Positions 16,384 through 26,636 of a stretch of DNA of 64,000 nucleotides are shown piece by piece (position 1 is the first letter of the stretch; each line of letters begins with the position of its first letter). The stretch spans positions 69,366-133,365 of the forward strand of contig NZ_VTVA01000006.1 in assembly GCF_008638345.1 (NCBI RefSeq), given 5' to 3'. The DNA comes from Pseudomonas saliphila (GTDB taxonomy: Bacteria > Pseudomonadota > Gammaproteobacteria > Pseudomonadales > Pseudomonadaceae). A model generated the notes under the pieces. The model was not told where the DNA came from, ran no database searches, and was given only the letters and a program-made list of their open reading frames with translations. The translations under genes and the position numbers were made by a program.

Positions 16384-18708
16384 ATGGCATTGGCACACAA
16401 CCTGGGATTTCCCCGGATAGGACGCGACCGTGAACTGAAAAAGGCATTGGAGGCCTACTGGAACGGCACGCTGGATAGAACGGGACTGCTGCAGGCGGGC
16501 CGTGAATTGCGTGCGGCGCATTGGCAGGTGCAGGCCGACGCGGGCCTGGATCTGCTGCCGGTAGGCGACTTTGCCTGGTACGACCAGGTCCTCACCCATA
16601 GCCTGATGGTGGGCGCCGTTCCATCCCGGTTCAGCAGCGGTGAACAAGCGGATCTGGACACGCTGTTTCGCATGGCGCGCGGGGTAAGCAACGCCGGTAC
16701 TGAAACCTTTGCCTGCGAAATGACCAAGTGGTTCGACACCAACTACCACTATCTGGTCCCGGAGTTCGTGGAGGATCAGCAGTTCAGTCTGCAATGGCAG
16801 CAGCTGTTCGATGAGGTCGACGAGGCGCTGGCGCTGGGCTACAAGGTGAAGCCGGTCGTGCTCGGGCCACTCAGTTATCTATGGCTGGGCAAGACCAAGG
16901 GCAGCGAGTTTGACCGCCTGCAATTGCTTGAGCGCCTGCTGCCGGTGTATTGCCAGATCTTCGAGCGTTTGGCAGAGCGGGGCGTCGAGTGGGTGCAGAT
17001 TGATGAGCCGGCCTTGGTGCTCGACCTGCCCGCGCAGTGGCGCGCCGCGTACGAGAGCGCTTATAACCTGTTGCAACGCGCGCCGCTGCGCAAACTGCTG
17101 GCCACCTATTTTGGCGCACTGGATGACAATCTCGGTCTGGCTTGCGCCTTGCCGGTTGATGGTCTGCACGTGGACCTGGTGCGTGCTCCGCAGCAGCTGG
17201 CGGCAGTTACGGACCGCCTGCCGAGTTACAAGGTGCTGTCGCTGGGCGTGGTCGATGGCCGGAATATCTGGCGGTGTGACCTGTCCGCTGCGCTGGTGGC
17301 GCTGCGCAGTGCCCAGGAAAAATGGGGCGAGCAGCTGTGGGTGGCACCGAGCTGTTCGCTGCTGCATGCGCCGGTCGATCTTGAGCGCGAAGATCATTTC
17401 GACGAGGAGTTACGCGAATGGTTGGCCTTCTCCGTGCAGAAAGTCGGCGAAACAGCGTTGCTGGCCCAGGCACTGAATGATCCCTCCGACCCCACAGTGG
17501 TTGCGGCTATTCAGGCATCCGACCAGATTCAGGAGACGCGTCGGGCCTCAGGCCGCATCCATGATTCGGCTGTCGCCACGCGACTAAAAAGTATCCAGGC
17601 GCAGCACAGTCAGCGCCACTCGGCCTATCCAGTGCGTGCAGAGGTTCAGCAGCAGGCGCTGCGTCTGCCTTTATTGCCCACTACGACCATTGGGTCGTTC
17701 CCGCAAACGACCGAGATTCGCTCCGCGCGCCGGGCGTTCAAGGCCGGTGATCTTTCTGAGGCGGAGTATGTAGCCTCGATGCAGTCGGAAATCGCCGAGG
17801 TGATTGCCGAGCAGGAGGCGCTGGATCTGGATGTGCTGGTGCACGGTGAAGCCGAGCGCAACGACATGGTCGAATACTTCGGTGAGCAGCTCGAAGGCTA
17901 CGTTTTCAGCCGCTTCGGCTGGGTCCAGAGCTATGGGTCGCGCTGCGTGAAGCCGCCGATTATCTATGGCGACATCAGTCGGCCCAAGGCGATGACAGTG
18001 GAATGGGCGCGCTATGCGCAAAGCCTGACCGAGCGTCCGGTGAAGGGCATGCTTACCGGCCCGGTGACCATGCTGATGTGGTCATTCCAGCGTGAGGATG
18101 TGCCACGTGAAGTCAGTGCGCGGCAACTGGCGCTGGCAATCCGTGACGAAGTGGTGGATCTCGAGCGCGCCGGTATCAGCATCATCCAGATCGACGAGCC
18201 GGCCTATCGCGAGGGATTACCGTTGCGCAAGGCAGAGCAGGGCGACTATCTGCGTTGGGCGTCCGAGGTCTTCCGGATCAGCGCCAGTGGCGTGGCCGAT
18301 ACCACCCAGATACACACGCACATGTGTTACAGCGAGTTCAACGACATACTCAGCGCCATCGCGGATATGGATGCCGATGTCATTACCATCGAAACATCGC
18401 GATCGGATATGGAGCTGTTGGATGCCTTTGGCGATTTTGCCTATCCGAATGCCATTGGGCCGGGGGTGTATGACATCCACTCGCCGCGGGTTCCGCAGTG
18501 CAATGAAATGCTGCGGTTGTTACGCAAGGCCGCGCGCGTCATTCCGTTGGAGCGCTTATGGGTCAACCCGGATTGTGGCTTGAAGACGCGGGGTTGGGCG
18601 GAAACCAGAGCTGCGCTGAAAGCGATGGTCGATGCCGCCCGTCAACTGCGGCAGCAGGAAGCGTCGGTAGATCCTAATTGTCTTCTTCCGCGTCGTTCTA
18701 CCCTGTAA
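16384..18708 (+). CDS. metE: Cobalamin-independent methionine synthase
   Basis: MetE moves a methyl group from methyltetrahydropteroyl-triglutamate to homocysteine, the last step of methionine synthesis. The start [13 protein letters not shown] is the family N-terminus; an in-frame extension to 16303 is unlikely. The 774-residue product has the duplicated barrel. Zinc ligands are visible at His646 and Cys648 (THMCYSEF) and Cys731 ([11 protein letters not shown]). [11 protein letters not shown] marks the start of the C-terminal barrel. GGAG precedes the ATG. It is divergent from metR. Confidence 0.97.
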   Translation: MALAHNLGFPRIGRDRELKKALEAYWNGTLDRTGLLQAGRELRAAHWQVQADAGLDLLPVGDFAWYDQVLTHSLMVGAVPSRFSSGEQADLDTLFRMARGVSNAGTETFACEMTKWFDTNYHYLVPEFVEDQQFSLQWQQLFDEVDEALALGYKVKPVVLGPLSYLWLGKTKGSEFDRLQLLERLLPVYCQIFERLAERGVEWVQIDEPALVLDLPAQWRAAYESAYNLLQRAPLRKLLATYFGALDDNLGLACALPVDGLHVDLVRAPQQLAAVTDRLPSYKVLSLGVVDGRNIWRCDLSAALVALRSAQEKWGEQLWVAPSCSLLHAPVDLEREDHFDEELREWLAFSVQKVGETALLAQALNDPSDPTVVAAIQASDQIQETRRASGRIHDSAVATRLKSIQAQHSQRHSAYPVRAEVQQQALRLPLLPTTTIGSFPQTTEIRSARRAFKAGDLSEAEYVASMQSEIAEVIAEQEALDLDVLVHGEAERNDMVEYFGEQLEGYVFSRFGWVQSYGSRCVKPPIIYGDISRPKAMTVEWARYAQSLTERPVKGMLTGPVTMLMWSFQREDVPREVSARQLALAIRDEVVDLERAGISIIQIDEPAYREGLPLRKAEQGDYLRWASEVFRISASGVADTTQIHTHMCYSEFNDILSAIADMDADVITIETSRSDMELLDAFGDFAYPNAIGPGVYDIHSPRVPQCNEMLRLLRKAARVIPLERLWVNPDCGLKTRGWAETRAALKAMVDAARQLRQQEASVDPNCLLPRRSTL

Positions 18709-18740
18709 AGTAGCGACCGTTTACTTATCTGGGGTTTTCC

Positions 18741-19829
18741 ATGCAGGAATTGTTGTTGCACTGTCGGCCGGGATTTGAAGGCGAAGCCGCTGCCGAGATG
18801 CAGGAGTTGTCTGCTGCAAAGGGTATCGCAGGCTATGCCGTCACGAAGGAAGGCACCGCGCTGGTGCGCTTTGTATGTCCGGCTGACGGCGATGCCGCGA
18901 CCTTGATGCGCAAGCTGAACTTCCGCGATCTGATCTTCGTTCGACAGTGGGCACTTGGCGATTGGCTCGACGTGTCGGTTGAAGACCGCATCTCGCCGAT
19001 CATTACCGCCTGCTCCAAGGGGCCGCTGGCCTCCAGCCTGTGGCTGGAGACCGCCGACACCAACGACGGCAAGGCGATGGCCGCGCTGACCAAGAAGCTT
19101 GGCAAACCCCTGGAAACAGCGCTGCTCAAGACGCGCTTTATCCGCCCGACAAAAGCCGATGCGCCACGGTTGCACCTGTGCTTCGAAAGCGGGCAGCGCG
19201 TCTTTGTCGGCTGGTCATGGGCAGACAATGCTGCACCTTGGCCAATGGGTATTCCACGTCTGAAAGTGCCCCGTGAGGCGCCCAGCCGGTCAACCTTGAA
19301 ACTTGAGGAAGCCTGGCACCATTTTATCCCCCGGGATGAATGGGACAGTCGGCTGGCGCCCGGCATGACGGCAGTGGATCTGGGTGCGGCACCCGGCGGC
19401 TGGACCTGGCAGATGGTCAACCGACACATGAAAGTCGTGGCGGTGGACAATGGGCCGATGGACAAGAAACTGATGGATAGTGGTCAGGTCGAACACGTCG
19501 AGGCTGACGGCTATGTGTACAAGCCGAAGGTGCCTGTGCAGTGGATGGTGTGCGATATCGTCGACAAGCCTGCCCGCAGCAGCTCATTGCTGGCGCGCTG
19601 GGTATCTCGAGGCTGGTGTCGCGAAGCGATCATGAACTTCAAGCTGCCGATGAAACGCCGTTACTACGAGGTGCTGCAATGCATGGATCACGTTCAGGCT
19701 GCACTGGACGAGGCGGGCATACGCGCCACGATCTCCTGTAAACAGTTGTATTCCGACCGCGAAGAAGTGACCTGTCATGTGCGGGTATTGCATGCGGGCA
19801 GCTACCGGGTGCAACCGGTACAACAGTAA
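18741..19829 (+). CDS. rlmM: 23S rRNA 2'-O-ribose C2498 methyltransferase
   Basis: RlmM methylates C2498 of 23S rRNA. The 362-residue length, the start MQELLLHCRPGFEGEAA, a THUMP-like N-terminal half and a Rossmann methyltransferase half with DLGAAPGGWTW all match. NFKLPMKRRYYE carries the conserved catalytic Lys. It is 32 bases downstream of metE and ends before a strong hairpin. Confidence 0.96.
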   Translation: MQELLLHCRPGFEGEAAAEMQELSAAKGIAGYAVTKEGTALVRFVCPADGDAATLMRKLNFRDLIFVRQWALGDWLDVSVEDRISPIITACSKGPLASSLWLETADTNDGKAMAALTKKLGKPLETALLKTRFIRPTKADAPRLHLCFESGQRVFVGWSWADNAAPWPMGIPRLKVPREAPSRSTLKLEEAWHHFIPRDEWDSRLAPGMTAVDLGAAPGGWTWQMVNRHMKVVAVDNGPMDKKLMDSGQVEHVEADGYVYKPKVPVQWMVCDIVDKPARSSSLLARWVSRGWCREAIMNFKLPMKRRYYEVLQCMDHVQAALDEAGIRATISCKQLYSDREEVTCHVRVLHAGSYRVQPVQQ

Positions 19830-19837
19830 GTCGAACG

Positions 19838-19873
19838 ACGCATCCGCCGGCTGCCCCGAGCCGGCGGATGCGT
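19838..19873. terminator. Strong hairpin between convergent rlmM and monooxygenase genes
   Basis: ACGCATCCGCCGGCT, six bases, AGCCGGCGGATGCGT is a perfect fifteen-pair stem. No T-run follows, but its place between two convergent stop codons suggests a bidirectional terminator or an RNA-stabilising stem. Confidence 0.65.
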
Positions 19874-19894
19874 TGACGATTAGCGCCTTGAGGA

Positions 19895-20179
19895 TTAAAG
19901 CGGCTCAAGCAGGGTGATGCGTTCGTCTTCCAGGAGCATGGGTCTGAATTCGTTGAGACTGTTCCTGCGCCCCTCGGAGTTCTCCCAGCGCTCCCAGGAG
20001 TGACGATTCTGCCAGGTGACCATGACGATGCGGTGGTTTGGTCGTTCCAGGTCCCGGAATGATTCACCGGAAATGAACCCGGGGGATTGAATGGCTTGCT
20101 GGATGATTCTGCGTGCCGCGGCCTCGTAATGGTCTTCCAGGCCTTCGGCAATTACACGCTCAATCAACACTTTGATCAT
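19895..20179 (-). CDS. Small antibiotic-biosynthesis-monooxygenase (ABM) fold protein
   Basis: The 94-residue product resembles ABM-fold proteins, dimeric ferredoxin-like folds used in quinone or haem chemistry: IKVLIERVIAEG, SPGFISGESF and NHRIVMVTWQNRHSWERWENSE are the diagnostic segments. It stands alone between rlmM and tusA. The substrate is unknown. Confidence 0.78.
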   Translation of the reverse strand: MIKVLIERVIAEGLEDHYEAAARRIIQQAIQSPGFISGESFRDLERPNHRIVMVTWQNRHSWERWENSEGRRNSLNEFRPMLLEDERITLLEPL

Positions 20180-20362
20180 GGAGTTTCCTTAGTGATTTTT
20201 AGTCCGGTCACCCATAGTGTTATCTCTGCTGGCGCTGCTGGCAAGCGACAGACTTTTTTCCGATAATATTTGCCCCGCTGTTACCCCCTCACGTCGTTAT
20301 CCGGTTTGCATCTAGTCGGCGGACGAGCGAGAACAGCCCCGGTATGAATGAGCGAGAGCTGA

Positions 20363-20614
20363 ATGAGCGAGCATGTAGTGACCGAATCTGCGGAGGTAAG
20401 CCGCCTCGATACGAAGGGGCTGTTGTGCCCTGAACCGGTGATGATGTTGCACAATGCAGTGCGCGACATCAGCAGTGGCGATTTGCTCGAAGTGTTGGCG
20501 ACCGACCCTTCCACCCAGCGTGACATTCCCCGTTTCTGTGACTTCCTTGGCCATCAACTGGTCGAGCAGGATGTGCAGGACGGAATTTATCGGTATCTCA
20601 TCCGCAAGAGCTGA
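20363..20614 (+). CDS. tusA: TusA sulfur carrier protein
   Basis: The 83-residue product begins with a short variable tail and then [19 protein letters not shown], the TusA sulfur-carrier signature with the active Cys in CPEP. It should accept persulfide sulfur from a desulfurase and pass it on for tRNA 2-thiouridine or molybdenum cofactor maturation. The stop codon lies two bases from the stop of the convergent lipoprotein gene. Confidence 0.94.
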   Translation: MSEHVVTESAEVSRLDTKGLLCPEPVMMLHNAVRDISSGDLLEVLATDPSTQRDIPRFCDFLGHQLVEQDVQDGIYRYLIRKS

Positions 20615-20616
20615 GC

Positions 20617-21699
20617 TCACGACGCCTCCTTCCGCGCAGCGTCCCAACCGGGCTGTCCCGGACGTTGCTGGCAGGCGCCAAGCACATCCTGCCAGGCCTT
20701 GCTATGCCCCTGAATACTGCGCTGATAGCGCTCCCAGAGTGAACCTTGCTCACCGGCGAGACGCTGCAGATAGTCTGCCGTGGCGCTGGGGATTTCTGCC
20801 GTCTGACTTAACCTGATAATTGCTTGCTGCCAGGGCTGGGCAAGTCGCTGAGCCTGGGCCATCTGTGGCTGGATGTCTCCGGCATAAAAGGTAGTGAAGA
20901 CCGTCAGTAGCGTGCGTGAACGTTGCGTTGGCTGGCCCATAGGGCACAAAAAAGCCGGCGGTCTGGCGCGCAACATGGCCGTCGCCTGGTCAAGGGTATG
21001 ACTCAGGCGTGACAGGCTGTGAATCAGCTGGCCGCCCCGGTCGCTGCGCTGCAGCGCTTCGAACAGCGGTTCGAGGGTGGATTGGCCGGGCGGCAGCCGG
21101 GCGGGCAGGGTCTGACCTATGGCAGCCAGACCGAGCAGGGCATCCATTGCGGCATGGTCAGTCAGCGCTGCCTCGCTGACGGGTAGCGGCTGATCATTGA
21201 AGCGCAGGTATTGCTCGAACTCAGGGCTCGCGTTCAGCGCATTCCAGAAGGCGGTTGGCAGACTGGTCCGCTTGCTGTCGGCAATGTCGCTGAGCTGCTG
21301 GTGCAGCGCGCTGCGTTCGGCGTCGTCCTTGATGATGTCCAGACAGGTATCCAGGTTGCGCAGCAGTTCGCCCTCATACGCCAGAAGGTGGCTGCCGGGC
21401 ATCACCTTGCCCAGGCTGCTGTTACGTTGTGCGATGGTCTGCTGCAGGGCCGGACACTGGTTCGATTCAACCACCAGATCGAGCATGCCCAGGCGTAATT
21501 GCGGCACCGGTTGCATACGGCTTCGGCGTGCCGGTAACCGGTATAGGCTTAGTTCGTTCTCATCCCATGGCTGCCATTCCTGCCCCAGTACGCGGCCGAC
21601 CCGGTCGAGGTAGTTGTCCATCTGCCGGCTGGCTTCAGGCGCGCGCTGACAGGCGGTGGTCAGAGCGCAAACAAGCAGGATAGCGATGACGCGCAGCAT
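20617..21699 (-). CDS. DUF3080-family lipoprotein
   Basis: The 360-residue product starts with a signal sequence ending LTTAC, so Cys17 is a likely lipidation site although the box is not ideal. The rest is helical and similar to DUF3080 proteins of Pseudomonas (YRLPARR, GMLDLVVESNQCPALQQ). Function is unknown; envelope location is inferred. It converges with tusA. Confidence 0.75.
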   Translation of the reverse strand: MLRVIAILLVCALTTACQRAPEASRQMDNYLDRVGRVLGQEWQPWDENELSLYRLPARRSRMQPVPQLRLGMLDLVVESNQCPALQQTIAQRNSSLGKVMPGSHLLAYEGELLRNLDTCLDIIKDDAERSALHQQLSDIADSKRTSLPTAFWNALNASPEFEQYLRFNDQPLPVSEAALTDHAAMDALLGLAAIGQTLPARLPPGQSTLEPLFEALQRSDRGGQLIHSLSRLSHTLDQATAMLRARPPAFLCPMGQPTQRSRTLLTVFTTFYAGDIQPQMAQAQRLAQPWQQAIIRLSQTAEIPSATADYLQRLAGEQGSLWERYQRSIQGHSKAWQDVLGACQQRPGQPGWDAARKEAS

Positions 21700-21772
21700 C
21701 GGCAGTTCTCCAGCGGTGCCCAGTTACTGATCCTGTCAGTATGACGATTCGGGCGATCCGGGCACGCAGCGG

Positions 21773-23182
21773 TTACTCGCGGCCGGCCAGGCTGACGCCA
21801 TAGGGTCGGTCTCGTTTACGTCGCGCACCGACAATGGCCAGACGGATCGACAGGAAGACCGCCGCGGCGGTTAAACCCAGAATCAGCCCTTGCCAGAATC
21901 CGGCAGGCCCCTGCGCCGGGCCCCAGAGATCGGTCAGACCCAGAATGTAGCCGCTGGGCAGGCCAATGGCCCAGTAGGCAATCATGGTCAACAGCATGGG
22001 CAGGCGCGTGTCCTGATAACCCCGCAGTGCACCAGCGCACGCGACCTGTACCGAGTCGGAGAACTGGTACAGCGCCGCGTAGAAAAACAGCGTGGAGGCT
22101 AATGCTATGACTTCCGGATTGCGGGTATACAACAGCGGGATCTTGTCCGCCAGCGCCAACATCAGACTCGCGGCGATCGCTGCAAAGACCAGCGCCGCGA
22201 GGATCCCGGCCTTGGCTGCAAACAACCCAGCGCGGGCACCATTCATTCCGAGGTTATGACCTACCCGAACGGTGATAGCCAGGCCCAGACTGAAGGGCAC
22301 CATAAAGGTGATCGAGGAGAAATTCAGCGCTACCTGATGGCTGGCGACGACTTCGGCACCCAGCCCGGCAATCAACAGGGCGATGACGCAGAACATGCTG
22401 GTCTCGGCAAACAGCGCGATGCCGATCGGCAAGCCCAGGCCCAGCAGGTGCCGTTGAGCAGGCCAGCGTGGCCAGTCGAAGCGTTCGAACAGGTTGCTGG
22501 CGCGATAAACTGGTGAGCGTTTCAGGTAGATCAGCATACAACCCAGCATGAACCACATAACCACTGCCGTGGCGATACCGCAGCCGATAGCACCCAACGC
22601 GGGCATGCCGAGCTTGCCGTAAACCAGGACGTAATTAAGCGGCACGTTAAGCGCCAAACCGGCAAAGCCGATGAGCATGGTGGGCTTGGTGCGCGACAGC
22701 CCGTCGCTCAATCCGCGTAGTCCCTGGTAAACCGCCACCGCCGGAAATCCGAGGGCCACGGCTTTCAGATAACCCATTGTCAGGGGAATCAGGTCAGCCT
22801 GCACATCCATGACATGCAGGACCGGTTCAACCGACCATAAGAAAGCCGCACAGACCACGCCCACAGCAGCGCCCAGCCATGCGCCCTGGCGTACCAGTGC
22901 ACCCGTCTTACCAATCTGAGCGGGACCATTGCTGGCTGCCACCTTGGAGGTGACGATCATCAGCACGCCGGTGAGAAACAGAAAAGTCGGCACCCAGAAC
23001 GCATTGCCGAGGGCGACCGCAGCGAGATCGAGTGCGCTGACCCGACCAGCCATCGCAGTGTCGACGAAGCCGAGCAGGGTGTGCGACATTTGCGCCGCGA
23101 TAATGGGTAGGGCGAGCCAGGTCAGGCTGCGCAGTTCTGTTACACTGCGATGCCATCGGGGGTGCGTTTGAGCGACTGTCAT
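21773..23182 (-). CDS. MATE-family multidrug efflux pump, NorM/PmpM-like
   Basis: The 469-residue membrane protein has about twelve hydrophobic segments and MATE signatures (PIIAAQMSHTLLGFVDTAMAGRVS; GLPIGIALFAETSMFC). It should export cationic drugs in exchange for sodium or protons. The frame is open another 133 codons upstream over epmC, but MTVAQTHPRWHRS at 23182 is the family-like start. It is divergent from epmC with only 63 bases between starts. Confidence 0.9.
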   Translation of the reverse strand: MTVAQTHPRWHRSVTELRSLTWLALPIIAAQMSHTLLGFVDTAMAGRVSALDLAAVALGNAFWVPTFLFLTGVLMIVTSKVAASNGPAQIGKTGALVRQGAWLGAAVGVVCAAFLWSVEPVLHVMDVQADLIPLTMGYLKAVALGFPAVAVYQGLRGLSDGLSRTKPTMLIGFAGLALNVPLNYVLVYGKLGMPALGAIGCGIATAVVMWFMLGCMLIYLKRSPVYRASNLFERFDWPRWPAQRHLLGLGLPIGIALFAETSMFCVIALLIAGLGAEVVASHQVALNFSSITFMVPFSLGLAITVRVGHNLGMNGARAGLFAAKAGILAALVFAAIAASLMLALADKIPLLYTRNPEVIALASTLFFYAALYQFSDSVQVACAGALRGYQDTRLPMLLTMIAYWAIGLPSGYILGLTDLWGPAQGPAGFWQGLILGLTAAAVFLSIRLAIVGARRKRDRPYGVSLAGRE

Positions 23183-23245
23183 GAAGGTATGGTCTGAAGA
23201 AAAGCGCCCCACTCTATCAATTTGCCCAATATTGTCCACCTGCCC

Positions 23246-23782
23246 ATGACTTTCGATTGTAAGGACTTGGTTCGCCTGTTCGAGGGCTGTTTTGCCACTG
23301 ACCTGAACACCATCCTCATAGGCGGTGCCGAAGAGCCGGAATACCTGCCGGCCGACGAAACCAGCCCCCATCACCGCATTCTGTTCACCCGTGATTATTT
23401 TCGCAGCGCGCTGCACGAAATCTCGCATTGGTGTGTGGCGGGCCCGCAACGGCGGTTGCTGCCCGATTTTGGCTACTGGTATGCCCCGGATGGCCGCACG
23501 GCAGCGCAACAGCAGGCTTTCGAGCAGGTTGAAGTAAAGCCCCAGGCGCTGGAATGGCTGTTTTGCGAAGCAGCGGGGCACCGGTTCGGGGTCAGCCTGG
23601 ATAACCTCAGCGGCGAATCGACCGACGCTTTACCTTTCAAACAAAGCGTAGTGGCGCAGGTTCATGCCTATCTGGCTGAAGGTGTACCGGAGCGGCCGCA
23701 GCGCTTTATTCAGGCTCTGCTGGATTGTTATCGTCCGGGGACGCTGCTGACCGCGGAAGCTTTCACTCTCGACCAACTCTAG
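23246..23782 (+). CDS. epmC: Elongation factor P hydroxylase
   Basis: EpmC (YfcM) hydroxylates the modified lysine of EF-P. The 178-residue product carries the family segments RILFTRDYFRSALHEISHWCVAG, with metal-binding HEISH, then DFGYWYAPDGR and QALEWLFCEAAG. A TTG start at 23222 is possible, but ATG at 23246 gives the usual length. No good ribosome site precedes either. Confidence 0.9.
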   Translation: MTFDCKDLVRLFEGCFATDLNTILIGGAEEPEYLPADETSPHHRILFTRDYFRSALHEISHWCVAGPQRRLLPDFGYWYAPDGRTAAQQQAFEQVEVKPQALEWLFCEAAGHRFGVSLDNLSGESTDALPFKQSVVAQVHAYLAEGVPERPQRFIQALLDCYRPGTLLTAEAFTLDQL

Positions 23783-23858
23783 GCGGTCTGCGGGGTGGCT
23801 GGACAGGTACACGAGTGCCAGCCGACAATGACCGCGCCGCACCACTTGGAATGCCCCC

Positions 23859-25004
23859 ATGCATATTGTTGCTGATGAAAATATCCCGCTGCTTGATGAA
23901 TTCATGTCCGGTTTTGGCCGCATCACCCGTCTGCCCGGTCGTGAGATAGACAGCGACTCGGTGCGCAATGCGGATGTGCTGCTGGTGCGCTCGGTGACGC
24001 TGGTTTCGGCGCCCATGCTCGCAGATAGCCCGGTACGGTTTGTCGGCACCTGTACGATCGGAACCGACCACCTCGATTTACGCGGGCTGGCAAGGGCGGG
24101 TATTTGTGTTGCCAGCGCGCCGGGTTGCAACGCCCGGGGGGTGGTGGAGTATGTGCTGAGCTGTCTGCTGACATTCTCCGAGCGCACCGGCATCCCTTGG
24201 CATCGGCAGGTGGTAGGTATTGTCGGGGCCGGGCAGGTGGGCGGTCGGCTGGCTGATACGCTAGGCCGGCTGGGCGTGGAATATCTGCTCTGCGATCCGC
24301 CACAGGCAAAGCATGAAACAGGCTATGTGGATCTGGAGACGCTCATCGAGCGCGCTGATGTGATCAGCTGTCATGTGCCACTTACGGATTCAGGCCAGTA
24401 TCCAACCCATCATCTGTTCAATGCCAGACGCCTGGCCAGGCTGCGTCCGGGCACCTGGCTGATCAACAGCAGCCGCGGCCCGGTAATCGACAATGAGGCG
24501 TTAACGTCGTTGCTGCGCACCCGCACGGATCTGCAGGTAGCGCTGGATGTGTGGGAACATGAGCCGCGTGTCGACCCTGCGCTGGCGGCACTTTGCACGC
24601 TGGCCACGCCGCACATTGCAGGCTACAGCCTGGACGGCAAACTGCGCGGCACCGAGCAGATCTATCAGGCGCTGTGTAGCTTTCTTGGCGAGCGGATTGC
24701 CATTCGGCTCGACGACATTGCGCCGTCGCAGGGCATGGGTGAACTCAAGGTCAGCGCAGCCACGCCCGGTGGGTGGCTGCTAAGTAAGGCTTTGCGTCTG
24801 GTATATGACGTACGTGACGATGACGCCCGATTCCGAGCCATGCTCGGCAAGGCGGTGTCAGACCGGGATATACGCAGCGGATTTGATCTGTTGCGCAAGG
24901 CGTATCCGTTGCGGCGGGAGAATGCGTTTTACCGCGTCGCCACCGACGCTCCGATGGAGCATGCAGTGGCTGATATGCTGGGTGCGGCGGGGTTCAAGCT
25001 CTAG
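23859..25004 (+). CDS. pdxB: Erythronate-4-phosphate dehydrogenase
   Basis: PdxB performs the second step of DXP-dependent vitamin B6 synthesis. The 381-residue product has the D-2-hydroxyacid dehydrogenase NAD fold (GIVGAGQVGGRLADTLGRLG), the Arg/Glu/His catalytic set (NSSRGPVID, DVWEHEP, TPHIAGYSLDGK) and the PdxB-specific C-terminal dimerisation domain. The start MHIVADENIPLLDEFM is canonical. Confidence 0.96.
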   Translation: MHIVADENIPLLDEFMSGFGRITRLPGREIDSDSVRNADVLLVRSVTLVSAPMLADSPVRFVGTCTIGTDHLDLRGLARAGICVASAPGCNARGVVEYVLSCLLTFSERTGIPWHRQVVGIVGAGQVGGRLADTLGRLGVEYLLCDPPQAKHETGYVDLETLIERADVISCHVPLTDSGQYPTHHLFNARRLARLRPGTWLINSSRGPVIDNEALTSLLRTRTDLQVALDVWEHEPRVDPALAALCTLATPHIAGYSLDGKLRGTEQIYQALCSFLGERIAIRLDDIAPSQGMGELKVSAATPGGWLLSKALRLVYDVRDDDARFRAMLGKAVSDRDIRSGFDLLRKAYPLRRENAFYRVATDAPMEHAVADMLGAAGFKL

Positions 25005-25191
25005 CCGATGCGCTCATCGCGGGGCTGACGGGCGTCCAATGCTGGTCAAGTTCGGTGCAGGCTCTCTGGATCATCTGTTCGGTAATCGCGATCTCCCGTC
25101 CCTGTTCATCGATGACGTACCCGGCAGGTTCGGTGCTCATAGCGTTCTTGTCCGAGTTAGCATTTCTGATATCCAGCGTGTGTAAACTCAT
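24994..25191 (-). CDS. Small conserved hypothetical protein, PA1571-like
   Basis: A 65-residue protein starting MSLHTLDIRN, with a GAGGAG ribosome site just upstream. The C-terminal half (YVIDEQGREIAITEQMIQRACTELD) resembles a family of very small Pseudomonas proteins of unknown function, recalled as PA1571-like. Its 3' end overlaps the end of pdxB by 11 bases on the opposite strand. The same frame continues upstream to 25314, but the ribosome site marks 25191. Confidence 0.68.
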   Translation of the reverse strand: MSLHTLDIRNANSDKNAMSTEPAGYVIDEQGREIAITEQMIQRACTELDQHWTPVSPAMSASARA

Positions 25192-25313
25192 GTCGTTGGT
25201 GCTCCTCTCGATCCGGCATGATGGGTCGACACTTCTTTGCAACTGACCCTCAAACGCAGGGTATGGCATAAAGGTGGCAACTTTGTGACAGCCAAACGGC
25301 CAGGAAAATTCCA

Positions 25314-26447
25314 ATGAAAGAGGCTTTTAAACTGGGCCTGGTTATCAACCCGTATGCCGGGTTGGGTGGTCAGGCTGCTTTGAAGGGGTCCGACGGTGTC
25401 GCGCAGCAGGCGTTAGCCATGGGCATCGAACCGCGTGCCCACGAGCGTGTACGTCAGACACTGAAAGGTATCGAGCCCTGGCGCGAGCGTTTGCAGATCT
25501 TCTGCGCACCGGGTCCGATGGGGGAGGACCTGCTGGCCAGCATGGGTTTTGACTATGAAGTGGTTGGCGAGCTTGCCGGTGCAGAAACCAGCGCCGCCGA
25601 TACCGAACGCATGGTGAAGCTGCTGCAGGCACGGGGTATCGATCTGCTGTTGTTCGCCGGCGGCGACGGCACCGCGCGCGATGTATGCAACAGCATTCGG
25701 CCGGGGCAATTGGTGTTAGGTATCCCCGCGGGTGTGAAAATCCACTCGGGCGTTTACGCGGTCAACCCCCGGGCCGCCGGTGAACTGGTTGCGCTGCTGC
25801 TGCAGGGTGAGCTGGTTCGGCTGGGTGAAGCGGAGGTACGCGATATTGACGAAGATGCCTTTCGCCAGGGATCGGTGCGCACCCGACACTATGGTGAGCT
25901 GAACGTCCCGGAGGAGGGGCGTTTCGTCCAGCAGGTCAAGCAGGGTGGTCGTGAACAGGAAACCCTGGTGCTGGATGACGTGGCGGCCTGGTTACAAGAG
26001 ATGCAGGATGACGTCGACGGATGGATCTTCGGCCCCGGCTCGACCAATCTTGGTCTGCTCGAAGCCATGGGGCTGGAAGGCACCTTGCTGGGTGTCGATG
26101 TGGTGCGCAACGGCGAATTGATTCTCGCTGACGCCACTGAGGCGCAGCTGTGGGAACTGGTCAAACAGGGCGACTGGCGAATCCTGGTAACCGCCATCGG
26201 CGGGCAAGGACATATCCTCGGGCGCGGCAACCAGCAGATTTCACCGCGGGTACTCGAAGCCGTAGGCCTCGACAACCTGTTCGTCGTCGCCACCAAAACC
26301 AAACTCAAAACACTGCAGGGCAGGCCGTTTCTGGTCGACACCGGCGATGCAGAGCTCGATCAAAGGCTAACCGGTTTGCGTCGGGTGCTAAGTGGATATC
26401 GCGAAGAGATGCTCTATCCCGTCAGTTGGAAAGCTGAGGCAGAGTAA
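25314..26447 (+). CDS. ATP-NAD kinase-family protein
   Basis: The 377-residue protein has the NAD-kinase/diacylglycerol-kinase fold signatures: LGLVINPYAGLGG at the N-terminus and LLLFAGGDGTARDVCN (about 110-125) with the catalytic GGDGT. A second half with GWIFGPGSTNLGLLEAM and AIGGQGHILGRGNQQISP matches the long AcoX-like branch. The true substrate may be NAD or another diphosphate. AGGAAA precedes the ATG. Confidence 0.85.
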   Translation: MKEAFKLGLVINPYAGLGGQAALKGSDGVAQQALAMGIEPRAHERVRQTLKGIEPWRERLQIFCAPGPMGEDLLASMGFDYEVVGELAGAETSAADTERMVKLLQARGIDLLLFAGGDGTARDVCNSIRPGQLVLGIPAGVKIHSGVYAVNPRAAGELVALLLQGELVRLGEAEVRDIDEDAFRQGSVRTRHYGELNVPEEGRFVQQVKQGGREQETLVLDDVAAWLQEMQDDVDGWIFGPGSTNLGLLEAMGLEGTLLGVDVVRNGELILADATEAQLWELVKQGDWRILVTAIGGQGHILGRGNQQISPRVLEAVGLDNLFVVATKTKLKTLQGRPFLVDTGDAELDQRLTGLRRVLSGYREEMLYPVSWKAEAE

Positions 26448-26466
26448 GGCACTGGGTGGCGGTTTT

Positions 26467-26546
26467 CCTGGGGGTGTAGCGCGCCTGCGCTACGCCAGGG
26501 TTGCGGCTACACTAGAACCGCAACTGCAACCGCAACCGCAACTGCC
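26467..26546. repeat. Inverted REP-like element plus CCGCAA short tandem repeat
   Basis: 26467-26499 is the inverted third copy of the repeat between nrdA and nrdB; its core GTAGCGC-GCCT-GCGCTAC is a perfect palindrome. Immediately after, 26516-26546 is built from short units of the form AACCGCAACTGC. The 189-base gap to the DsrE-like gene holds nothing else recognisable. Confidence 0.7.
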
Positions 26547-26636
26547 GTGACGGCGTTGTGACCAAGGTAAATCGGGTAATCCGTTACCCGGATCGGGGCT
26601 CAACTTCTGGCTAACCACGCCGCTCAGGGCCGCTAC

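Noticed and set aside
23183..23581. Extended N-terminus for the MATE pump
   Set aside because: The extension overlaps epmC on the other strand and lacks family similarity; ATG 23182 gives the normal transporter start.
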